Part shown: piece by piece, positions 1 to 5,992 of the stretch
How positions within the stretch are numbered: the first letter of the stretch is position 1
How the letters are laid out: each line of letters begins with the position of its first letter
Assembly (NCBI GenBank): GCA_016202645.1
Contig: JACQOF010000046.1
Coordinates: 1-6,819 of the forward strand
Length of the DNA: 6,819 nt
From: a bacterium
GTDB taxonomy: Bacteria; Lindowbacteria; 2-12-FULL-62-27
Direction: 5' to 3'
The notes under the pieces: generated by a model
Told to the model about the DNA's origin: nothing
Database searches by the model: none
What the model saw: only the letters and a program-made list of their open reading frames with translations
Position numbers and translations under genes: made by a program

Positions 1-825
1 CGGCTGGGATTCGCGGTTGAGATGGACACCCACCAGAGCATCGTCCGGAACCGGGAGAAAATTCTTCGGTGCCCGAAAGCGCGGCTGTTGGAGGAACTCA
101 TGATCCTCCTGAAATACAATTCCGCCGAACGATCCATGCGCCTGCTCTGGCAGTTTGGCCTCATGGAATTTCTCCTGCCCATGCACCACCAGTACCTGGT
201 CGCCCGCCAGCACATCCCTCTGGAACCGCCGCGACCGGATCTTCTGTATGACCTGCTGTCGATGCTTGATCTGGAATCCCCGATGGTCGAGCCGCCGGTG
301 CTGTTCGCGCTCCTGATTTTTCCATTTCTCGTCGAACGCCTGTCGATCGATCCGAAAGAGTTCTGGTGCCAGCGCGCCGGCGGCGCCTTGATCAAGTTGA
401 TTGAAGATACCTTCAATGAAATGGGCCGGGCGGTTGACATCTCGAAACGATTTCGTTCCCGGGCGCTTGAGATTCTTCTGACCCAGGGAAAACTCTACAT
501 CCGCCAGAGCCGGATTCGGCCGGAGAAACTGGCCTACAAGCCGTACTTTCCGGATTCCCTGCGGTTTTTCCAGATCGCGGCCCGCGCGGTAGATTTCGAC
601 GCCAAACCGGACCTGGCCGTGTGGAAAAAATTTGCCGATGTCACGCCACGACCCGACACCAGCGCGGAAAAAACAGCCGTCGCGGGCGCCCCGGCGCCGG
701 CCTCCCCGTCCGCCCCGGACCATCGCCGGCGGAACCACCGTCGCCGTCGCCGTCACGGACGAGGCAGTCAGAGCAGACCGCCCCAGCAGTCCAGTCCCGC
801 GAATCCTTCCCCGCCCGCCGCGTGA
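1..825 (+). CDS. pcnB: Poly(A) polymerase I-like nucleotidyltransferase, C-terminal part (5' end outside window)
   Basis: The reading frame is open from base 1, so the gene starts upstream and only the last 274 residues are visible. The catalytic nucleotidyltransferase head is not in view. What remains matches the C-terminal RNA-binding half of the PcnB / class II CCA-adding family: a segment like the end of the head domain at visible residues 1-20, then the helix pair 'RLLEELMILLKYNSAERSM' with 'LLWQFGLMEFLLP' (residues 28-60), where E. coli PcnB has 'RLFEESLKLLQAG...LLCEYHLFQPLFP'. The protein ends in a Pro/Ala/Ser-rich tail with an arginine cluster (residues 241-255), like the basic tail of E. 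coli PcnB. This tail favours poly(A) polymerase, which adds 3' A-tails to RNA and promotes decay, over a CCA-adding enzyme; that choice is inference because the head is missing. The stop overlaps the sucC start (GTGA). Confidence 0.85.
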   Translation, partial: RLGFAVEMDTHQSIVRNREKILRCPKARLLEELMILLKYNSAERSMRLLWQFGLMEFLLPMHHQYLVARQHIPLEPPRPDLLYDLLSMLDLESPMVEPPVLFALLIFPFLVERLSIDPKEFWCQRAGGALIKLIEDTFNEMGRAVDISKRFRSRALEILLTQGKLYIRQSRIRPEKLAYKPYFPDSLRFFQIAARAVDFDAKPDLAVWKKFADVTPRPDTSAEKTAVAGAPAPASPSAPDHRRRNHRRRRRHGRGSQSRPPQQSSPANPSPPAA

Positions 826-1961
826 AAATTCACGAGTATCAGGCCCGCCGTCTTTTCGAGGAGGCCGGGATTCCTGTAGCGCGCGCGGAGACGGCGAAAA
901 CGCCGGCTGAAGCGGAAGCCGCCGCCGCCCGGATCGGAACGGCGGTGGCCGTCAAGGCGCAGGTCCATGTTGGCGGCCGGGGCAAAGCCGGCGGCGTCAA
1001 GCTGGCCGGAGGTCCGAAGGAGGCTGCCGCCGCCGCGGAAAAAATTCTGGGGATGACCATCAAGGGATCGGTGGTCCGTCAAGTGCTGGTGATGGAGAAA
1101 GTCAACATCGCCCGGGAAGTCTATCTCGGTTTGGTGTTCGACCGGGACCGCCGCGGCCACGGGCTCATCGTTTCCGCGGCCGGCGGCGTCGACATCGAAG
1201 AGGTTGCGGCGAAGACTCCGGAAAAAATTCACCGGGAGTTTATTCATCCCCTGGCCGGCCTTTCCGGGTTTCAGGCGCGCAAAGCCGCGTTTTCGCTCGG
1301 CATCCCCAAACCCGCCGCGCTGGAGACGGCCAAAACCCTGATGGCGCTTTACGGCCTTTTCCAGAAAACCGATGCGACCCTGGCCGAGATCAATCCGTAC
1401 GTGATCCGGCCCGACGGCACGACGGTTGCGATCGACGCCAAGATGAATTTCGACGACAACGCGCTCTTCCGGCACAGGGCCATCGAATCGCTGAGGGATA
1501 TGCAGGAGGAGGAGCCGCTGGAGATCGAAGCCAAGTCGGCGGATCTTGCGTATGTGCACCTCGGCGGCGACATCGGCATCATCGGGAACGGCGCGGGCCT
1601 GGTCATGACGACGCTGGACGTGGTCACGGCCTGCGGCGGCAAGCCCGCGAATTTTCTCGACATCGGGGGAAGTTCCAGCCCTGAGAAAGTCCGCCGGGCT
1701 TTGGAGATTGTGCTGAAGGAAAAAGGGCTGAAAGTGATTTTTCTAAACGTGTTCGGCGGCATCACCCGCTGTGACGACGTCGCCACGGGTCTGGTCCAGG
1801 CGATCCGAAGTCTCGCCCCGAAAATTCCCATCGTCATCCGCATGACCGGAACGAACGTGGAACTCGGCATGAACATATTGAAGGAATCCGGGCTCAACTT
1901 GAAAACTCACCCGACCATGCAGGCGGCTGCGGCTGAAGCCGCGAGGTTGTCCGGTACATGA
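822..1961 (+). CDS. sucC: Succinyl-CoA synthetase (ADP- or GDP-forming) beta subunit
   Basis: This is the nucleotide-binding subunit of the TCA-cycle enzyme that converts succinyl-CoA, ADP (or GDP) and phosphate to succinate, CoA and ATP (or GTP); it pairs with SucD in the cytoplasm. The GTG at 822 is chosen because it gives the canonical N-terminus '[19 protein letters not shown]' and a 379-residue protein (E. coli SucC has 388). The frame runs open further upstream, but only inside pcnB. ATP-grasp elements are visible: K46, the glycine-rich '[10 protein letters not shown]' (51-60), 'AEINP' (188-192) and metal-binding '[13 protein letters not shown]' (205-217). The C-terminal ligase domain shows '[12 protein letters not shown]' (256-266), '[11 protein letters not shown]' (277-287), '[11 protein letters not shown]' (309-319) and 'RMTGTN' (340-345). 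The start overlaps the pcnB stop and I see no Shine-Dalgarno sequence, so translation is probably coupled. Nucleotide preference cannot be read from the sequence. Malate-CoA ligase (MtkA) is a less likely alternative. Confidence 0.97.
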   Translation: MKIHEYQARRLFEEAGIPVARAETAKTPAEAEAAAARIGTAVAVKAQVHVGGRGKAGGVKLAGGPKEAAAAAEKILGMTIKGSVVRQVLVMEKVNIAREVYLGLVFDRDRRGHGLIVSAAGGVDIEEVAAKTPEKIHREFIHPLAGLSGFQARKAAFSLGIPKPAALETAKTLMALYGLFQKTDATLAEINPYVIRPDGTTVAIDAKMNFDDNALFRHRAIESLRDMQEEEPLEIEAKSADLAYVHLGGDIGIIGNGAGLVMTTLDVVTACGGKPANFLDIGGSSSPEKVRRALEIVLKEKGLKVIFLNVFGGITRCDDVATGLVQAIRSLAPKIPIVIRMTGTNVELGMNILKESGLNLKTHPTMQAAAAEAARLSGT

Positions 1962-1970
1962 TCCGATTCC

Positions 1971-1983
1971 GGGGAAAATCAGA
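1971..1983 (+). promoter_or_regulatory. Ribosome binding site of sucD
   Basis: A GGGGA stretch lies at 1971-1975, eight bases before the ATG at 1984, in the 22-base gap between sucC and sucD. It is the clearest Shine-Dalgarno match in the window and fits the only junction that is not a 4-base overlap. It would let sucD initiate independently, which suits the 1:1 subunit need. Confidence 0.6.
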
Positions 1984-2865
1984 ATGAGTATCCTTGTCGA
2001 CACCCATACACGTCTCGTTGTACAGGGCATCACCGGGCGGGACGGGTCGTTTCATGCCAAACAGATGAAGGAGTATGGAACCCAGGTAGTGGCGGGCGTG
2101 ACGCCCGGAAAAGGCGGCGCGCGGCTGGATGGCCTGGATGTTCCGGTTTTTGACACGGTTGCGGAAGCTGTGGAAAAAATGAAAGCGAACACGTCGGTCA
2201 TTTACGTTCCGGCCGCCGCCGCCGCGGACGCGGTTCTGGAAGCCGCGGACGCGGGAATCGGGACGGTGATCTGCATTACCGAAGGCATTCCCGTGAACGA
2301 CATGCTCCGCGTCCATCATTCGCTGGCCGGCCGGCCGATGGTTCTGGTGGGCCCGAATTGTCCGGGCGTCATATCCCCCGGAAAATCCAAAGTCGGCATC
2401 ATGCCCGGATTCATTCACAAACCGGGACGCGTCGGACTCATTTCCCGGAGCGGAACCCTCACCTACGAAATCGTTTTCGCGCTCACCTCCGCCGGCATCG
2501 GCCAGTCGACATGCGTCGGCATCGGCGGGGACCCGATCATCGGCTCGCGGTTTACGGATCTTTTGCCGAGATTCGAATCCGACCCGGAAACCGACGCGGT
2601 CGTTCTGGTCGGCGAGATCGGAGGTTCGGACGAGGAACAGGCGGCGGCCTGGTATGCCGAAAGGAAGCGGCGGATCCGGATGGTGGCGTTCATCGCCGGC
2701 AAGAGCGCCCCGCCGGGCAAGCGCATGGGCCATGCGGGTGCGATCATCTCTGGAGGAAAAGGCACGGCGCGGGACAAGATCGAAACGCTCCAGCGCGCCG
2801 GCATCGCGGTGGCGCCGGACCCGGCCGACATTCCGGGGCTGGTTCGGGCCGCGCTGAAAGATTGA
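1984..2865 (+). CDS. sucD: Succinyl-CoA synthetase alpha subunit
   Basis: This is the CoA-binding, phosphohistidine-carrying subunit of succinyl-CoA synthetase and works with the adjacent sucC product. It has 293 residues, against 289 in E. coli. The CoA-binding Rossmann domain shows '[19 protein letters not shown]' (14-32) and 'GVTPGKGG' (38-45). Then follow '[10 protein letters not shown]' (97-106), '[10 protein letters not shown]' (123-132), 'SRSGTLTYE' (154-162), 'GIGGDPIIG' (179-187) and 'GEIGG' (210-214). The active-site histidine that is phosphorylated during catalysis is H250 in 'GHAGAI'. All key residues are present, so the enzyme should be active. The region at 78-90 is Ala-rich where many homologues have 'PPPFAADA'. 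The start is an ATG with a good ribosome site. The stop overlaps the TTG start of the next gene. Confidence 0.97.
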   Translation: MSILVDTHTRLVVQGITGRDGSFHAKQMKEYGTQVVAGVTPGKGGARLDGLDVPVFDTVAEAVEKMKANTSVIYVPAAAAADAVLEAADAGIGTVICITEGIPVNDMLRVHHSLAGRPMVLVGPNCPGVISPGKSKVGIMPGFIHKPGRVGLISRSGTLTYEIVFALTSAGIGQSTCVGIGGDPIIGSRFTDLLPRFESDPETDAVVLVGEIGGSDEEQAAAWYAERKRRIRMVAFIAGKSAPPGKRMGHAGAIISGGKGTARDKIETLQRAGIAVAPDPADIPGLVRAALKD

Positions 2866-3422
2866 TCCGTTTCCTGAAGGTCGGCGTGGCCGTGGTATGC
2901 GCGGCCGCCCTCTGCCTGATTGCGGAATCCCTCCTTCAACCCAAACTTCGCGTCGTTACGCTCGAGGGCGTGCCGTCCTCTCTGGAACCCCCGGCCGTCA
3001 CGTTCATGACCGGCGCCGTCATGGATCCCCTGGTCCATACCAATCCCTTCTTTGAGATTTTCAGCCCCCTGGACAACCTCACCGCGCGCCTGCGCGTCCC
3101 GAAAGGAGAAATTCAGGAGATTTCAGACACGGCTGTCGTTTTTGTCTGGGAAATTTTTGACCGCCTGTCCATTTGGCACATCGACCGTTCGACCCAAACC
3201 CTCACGCCGCTCTTCATCACCCCGCGGGACTCCAAAGTCCACGTCTGTTCCCGGATTTTCCCCGGCATCGCCTGGTACAGCCGGAATCATCCGTTACTCC
3301 GGGTCCGAAAGACTCCAACTCCAGGTGGAATTGAAATATTCGATGGATCAATCTGGACCCCCGCGGATATTTTTCCGCAGTCACGCACCCTCGTTCTTAT
3401 CCTCCCCCCGGCATCCGAATAA
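2862..3422 (+). CDS. Unrecognised protein with N-terminal membrane anchor or signal, coupled to sucD
   Basis: I do not recognise the family. The TTG at 2862 overlaps the sucD stop (TTGA) and gives a 186-residue protein starting '[18 protein letters not shown]': two positive charges, then a hydrophobic run to about residue 21, consistent with a signal peptide or single membrane anchor. An in-frame GTG at 2886 has a GAAGG five bases upstream but would remove the positive charges, so I prefer the TTG. The rest looks like a soluble, beta-rich, Trp-containing domain outside the membrane, with '[12 protein letters not shown]' (53-64), '[17 protein letters not shown]' (92-108) and '[15 protein letters not shown]' (157-171), ending in a hydrophobic 'TLVLIL'. 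No catalytic motif is evident. The last 26 bases overlap the end of the minus-strand thioesterase gene. That the frame is a real gene rests on its position, the anchor-like N-terminus and natural composition. Confidence 0.62.
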   Translation: MIRFLKVGVAVVCAAALCLIAESLLQPKLRVVTLEGVPSSLEPPAVTFMTGAVMDPLVHTNPFFEIFSPLDNLTARLRVPKGEIQEISDTAVVFVWEIFDRLSIWHIDRSTQTLTPLFITPRDSKVHVCSRIFPGIAWYSRNHPLLRVRKTPTPGGIEIFDGSIWTPADIFPQSRTLVLILPPASE

Positions 3423-3816
3423 GCAGGGCGTCGGACTGGGCGATGAGTTTGCCGGAGGCGGTCCGGCATTCGGCGCGGGCTTTCAGGAATTTCGCGCGGG
3501 TTTCCACAATGCGGCCCGTGATGATGAGTTTTTCGCGGGTGTCGGCCGGATCGCGGAAACGGACCGACATCTGGCCGGTGACGGCAGGGAGGTCCAAGAA
3601 GTAGGCGGCGTTGACCATGACCTCGTCCAGAATCGCCGTCAGGATTCCGCCGTGGAGGCGGTTCACCCAGCCCTGATGGCGGCGTTCGGGCTGAAAGACG
3701 GTTGTGACGGTTTTGTTTGGGACGTCTATATCAAAACTTAATTTCAGTCCGTAGGGATTGGCGCGGCCGCAGACGAAACAGTAGTCGTCGTCCTGAAGAT
3801 GTTTGAATCCGCTCAC
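3397..3816 (-). CDS. PaaI-type hotdog-fold acyl-CoA thioesterase
   Basis: This 139-residue protein is a small single-domain hotdog-fold thioesterase (4HBT/PaaI group), a family that hydrolyses acyl-CoA or related thioesters. The N-terminal 'CFVCGRANPYGLKL' (13-26) is the CxxCGxxNPxGL signature of one PaaI-like subgroup. 'HGGILTAILDE' (55-65) is the helix that carries the active-site residues of the fold, with H55, G56-G57 and the acidic D64/E65. 'SVRFRDPA' (84-91) matches the conserved central strand. The start is GTG at 3816, overlapping the waaA stop (GTGA) with only a weak GGGAA upstream, so translation is probably coupled. It is the last gene of the minus-strand operon and its end overlaps the opposing gene. 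The substrate is unknown. The company of waaA suggests, without proving, a link to envelope lipid metabolism. Confidence 0.88.
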   Translation of the reverse strand: MSGFKHLQDDDYCFVCGRANPYGLKLSFDIDVPNKTVTTVFQPERRHQGWVNRLHGGILTAILDEVMVNAAYFLDLPAVTGQMSVRFRDPADTREKLIITGRIVETRAKFLKARAECRTASGKLIAQSDALLIRMPGGG

Positions 3817-5108
3817 GCTGACAGCATTCCCGCGAGTTCCCGCGCGATGCGGCCGGCCGAGCCGGTCAGCGACTCCACCGCCGCGCGGGCCTTGCGGCCC
3901 TCCTCCCTCGCTCGAACGGGATCAAACAAGAGCGCGGCGATCGCATCGTCGAATTCGGCCGCCGATTTCACCTGAATGCCGCCCCGGCCTGAGAGCTGAG
4001 CGGCCGCTTCCCTGAAATTTTCCATATAGGGGCCGAACACCACCGGCCGTCCGGCGGCCGCCGGCTCGTAGATGTTGTGGCCGCCGCGCGGCACGAGGCT
4101 TCCGCCGACAAACACGACCCTTGCTTTCGAAAAGAATTCCGGCAGTTCTCCGATGGTGTCGATCAGGAGGACATCATTTTCGCCGCTGACCGCGCCGCTG
4201 GTGCGCCGGACCGGGTTCCATCCGCGGGATTCGATGAGCCGCGCGACATCGTTCCCGCGTTCTGGATGGCGCGGCGCGACGTGCAGAATGCAGCGTCGTC
4301 CGGCGGATTTCCATCTCCGGGCGGCGTTCAGGACAATTTCCTCCTCCCCCGGATGCGTGCTGGCGGCGAGAAAGACCGGCACAGCGTTTTCATCGGGCGC
4401 CGCGTCCTGGCCCGCGCGCTTTCGGATATCCTCCAGCATCGCGTCGATTTTAAGGTTCCCCGCGGCGCTGACCCGACCGGCCGTCGCGCCCAGCGCCTTG
4501 AGACGATCCGCGTTCTCATCGGACTGCATCCAGCAGTGGGAAAAGGCCGTCAGTAGCCGTTTGAGATAAAACCGCGCCAGCCGGTATCTGGGAAAGGACC
4601 GGTCGGATATTCTGCCGTTTACGAGAAAGAGGTTGACGTTTCGCCGGGCGGCCTGCGCGATCAAATTGGGCCAGATTTCGGTTTCCATGAAAACAATCGC
4701 CGCCGGCGTGATCTCATCCAGCCGGCGGGACACGGCCCAGGGCAAATCGAGCGGAAACATCACCGGGCCTTCAACGGATCCGACTTCGGCCAGGACGCGC
4801 CGCGCGACGTCCATTCCCGTGCGGGTCGTGACGGAAAGGACGATCCGGAAATCGGGCCGCGCCGATCTCATCGCCTCCAGGAACGGTTTTGCCGCGCGGA
4901 CCTCGCCGACCGAAACCGCGTGGACCCACAGGATTGGATTGCGGATTGCGGATTGCGGATTGCGGATTGCCGGCGCCAGGGGCAGGGGTTGGAATCCCAG
5001 ACGGTACGGGATGAGGTGGAGTTCATTTTTTTTCCAGGCTCGCCAGAGCCAGTAGGGGGATGAGGCGAGGAGACCGGCGATGTAAAGGAAAGTGTAAAGT
5101 ACAGTCAA
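3813..5108 (-). CDS. waaA: 3-deoxy-D-manno-octulosonic acid (Kdo) transferase
   Basis: WaaA (KdtA) transfers Kdo from CMP-Kdo to the lipid A precursor at the inner face of the cytoplasmic membrane, an early step of LPS core assembly. The TTG at 5108 is chosen because it yields the typical N-terminus 'MTVLYTFLYIAGLLASSPYW', a membrane-anchor helix, and 431 residues (E. coli 425). A longer open frame to 5306 is just overlap with the upstream gene. Family motifs are intact: 'WVHAVSVGE' (61-69) with the catalytic glutamate E69, 'METEIWPNLI' (141-150), 'AASTHPGEEE' (248-257), 'VAPRHPER' (277-284), 'DTIGELPEFF' (317-326), and 'FVGGSLVPRGGHNIYEPAA' (333-351) of the CMP-Kdo-binding domain. Residues 47-59 are encoded by a 7-base tandem repeat in the linker after the anchor. 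Both ends use 4-base overlaps (TTGA with the PHP gene, GTGA with the thioesterase). Mono- versus bifunctional Kdo transfer cannot be told from the sequence. Confidence 0.96.
   Translation of the reverse strand: MTVLYTFLYIAGLLASSPYWLWRAWKKNELHLIPYRLGFQPLPLAPAIRNPQSAIRNPILWVHAVSVGEVRAAKPFLEAMRSARPDFRIVLSVTTRTGMDVARRVLAEVGSVEGPVMFPLDLPWAVSRRLDEITPAAIVFMETEIWPNLIAQAARRNVNLFLVNGRISDRSFPRYRLARFYLKRLLTAFSHCWMQSDENADRLKALGATAGRVSAAGNLKIDAMLEDIRKRAGQDAAPDENAVPVFLAASTHPGEEEIVLNAARRWKSAGRRCILHVAPRHPERGNDVARLIESRGWNPVRRTSGAVSGENDVLLIDTIGELPEFFSKARVVFVGGSLVPRGGHNIYEPAAAGRPVVFGPYMENFREAAAQLSGRGGIQVKSAAEFDDAIAALLFDPVRAREEGRKARAAVESLTGSAGRIARELAGMLSA
4931..4970. repeat. Tandem 7-bp repeat (GGATTGC, five copies plus partial GGATT) inside waaA
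   Basis: A partial unit GGATT at 4931-4935 is followed by five perfect copies of GGATTGC from 4936 to 4970. In the waaA direction (GCAATCC units) it is read in frame as A-I-R-N-P-Q-S-A-I-R-N-P-I, residues 47-59. Because 7 is not a multiple of 3, the frame rotates through the unit and gives a 7-residue cycle (AIRNPQS); the opposite strand gives the cycle GLRIADC. Neither contains a stop. The repeat is AT-richer than its surroundings and falls at the junction between the membrane anchor and the first glycosyltransferase domain, a place likely to tolerate length changes. Confidence 0.95.
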
Positions 5109-5992
5109 TGCGTGCGGCTGGGTCGCGCGCCGCGTTTGCGGGGCCTTACGGGCAGGGCGTTCTTCAAGATATCCGCGGCAAGGGGGTTTGGCGGCAGGGA
5201 TTTTCGGCCATTGGCCTGAAGGTACCATTCTCCGAGGTCGTAGGGTTCGCCCAGGGTGCCGTGCCAGTCCGAGCCGCCGGTGGACATCAGGTTCCGGCGT
5301 TTGCAAAAATTCGACAGTCGCTCCTGCAAAGCCGGGCTGTGTTTCGGATGGAGGACTTCGACGGCGTCCAGTCCCGACTCCGCAAGATCTTCAATCAGGG
5401 TTTCATCCTTCCCGCAGAAAACGGGGTGCGCCAGGGACGTGAATCCTCCCGCCGCATGGATGACGTGAATGGCGTCCTCCGTGGATATCGTCTCGTAGGG
5501 CACATACGCCGGACGGCCCTTCCGAAGATAGCGTTCGAACGCCGTCTGGACGTCGGGTACGACGCCCGCGGCGACGAGGGCCTGGGCAATATGGACGCGT
5601 CCGGGCGCGCCGGTTTTTTCGGTGTGGATATTTTCCGGGGCCAGTTTCACTCCGATGTTTTTCAATCGCCGGAGCATGGTCCGGAAGCGTTTGTGGCGCA
5701 GTTCAATCTGGTGTTCGAGAAGGTCCCGGAGGCCGCGGTTTTTCGGGGAGAAATCGTAGCCGAGAAGATGCAAATCCTGATGGTGATGCCGGGTGGACAT
5801 TTCGATCCCCGGAATCACGCCGACGCCGTTTTGCCGGCCGGCATGGCGGACGCGTTCCCAGGAATCAACATTGTCATGCTCCGTGACAGCGACGCAGGTC
5901 AGGCCCGAGAGCGCCGCTCGCGCGACCAGGATTTCCGCGGGTACCGCGCCGTCGGACGCGTCGGAATGGAGGTGCAGGTCGATCCGGTTCAC
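5105..5992 (-). CDS. PHP-domain metal-dependent phosphoesterase (TrpH / RNase AM / 3',5'-nucleoside bisphosphate phosphatase type)
   Basis: This 295-residue protein belongs to the stand-alone PHP family, whose characterised members include E. coli YciV (TrpH/RNase AM) and a 3',5'-nucleoside bisphosphate phosphatase. Metal ligands expected for the fold are visible: 'DLHLHSDASDG' (5-15; H7, H9, D14), 'VTEHDN' (36-41; H39, D40), 'GIEMS' (62-66; E64), 'HLLGYDF' (75-81; H75), 'SLAHP' (186-190; H189), 'EVLHPKHS' (212-219) and 'GGSDWHG' (239-245; D242, H244). The insertion region has 'GRVHIAQALV' (131-140), typical of this subgroup. The usual TDHD of motif two is TEHD here. The C-terminus is basic. 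The start is GTG at 5992, overlapping the stop of the TPR gene (GTGA); a weak GGAAA lies five bases upstream. The TTG start of waaA overlaps its stop. The natural substrate (pAp-like nucleotides or RNA 5' ends) is inferred from the family. Confidence 0.9.
   Translation of the reverse strand: MNRIDLHLHSDASDGAVPAEILVARAALSGLTCVAVTEHDNVDSWERVRHAGRQNGVGVIPGIEMSTRHHHQDLHLLGYDFSPKNRGLRDLLEHQIELRHKRFRTMLRRLKNIGVKLAPENIHTEKTGAPGRVHIAQALVAAGVVPDVQTAFERYLRKGRPAYVPYETISTEDAIHVIHAAGGFTSLAHPVFCGKDETLIEDLAESGLDAVEVLHPKHSPALQERLSNFCKRRNLMSTGGSDWHGTLGEPYDLGEWYLQANGRKSLPPNPLAADILKNALPVRPRKRGARPSRTH

Noticed and set aside
621-821. Upstream extension of the sucC frame by 67 codons
   Set aside because: It lies wholly inside pcnB in another frame, is Pro/Arg/Ser-rich and unlike SucC, while GTG at 822 gives the canonical family N-terminus.
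768-1559. Long minus-strand open frame opposite sucC (263 codons)
   Set aside because: It is a shadow of sucC, rich in Arg and Gly with no family features.
2221-2254. Direct repeat of GCCGCGGACGCGG within sucD (2221-2233 and 2242-2254)
   Set aside because: It encodes an Ala/Asp-rich piece of the conserved SucD fold and is explained by alanine codons in a GC-rich gene.
1894-2733. Long minus-strand open frame opposite sucC/sucD (279 codons)
   Set aside because: It is antisense to well-conserved sucCD, low in recognisable structure and Arg/Gly/Asp-rich; a codon-bias shadow typical of GC-rich genes.
3363-3378. Small inverted repeat GCGGA/TCCGC near the convergent gene ends
   Set aside because: The stem is only five base pairs, lies inside coding sequence, and is followed by no T-run on either strand, so it does not qualify as an intrinsic terminator.
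5109-5306. Upstream extension of the waaA frame by 66 codons
   Set aside because: It overlaps the 3' end of the PHP gene, has no WaaA-like sequence, and the TTG at 5108 gives the expected membrane-anchor start and family length.
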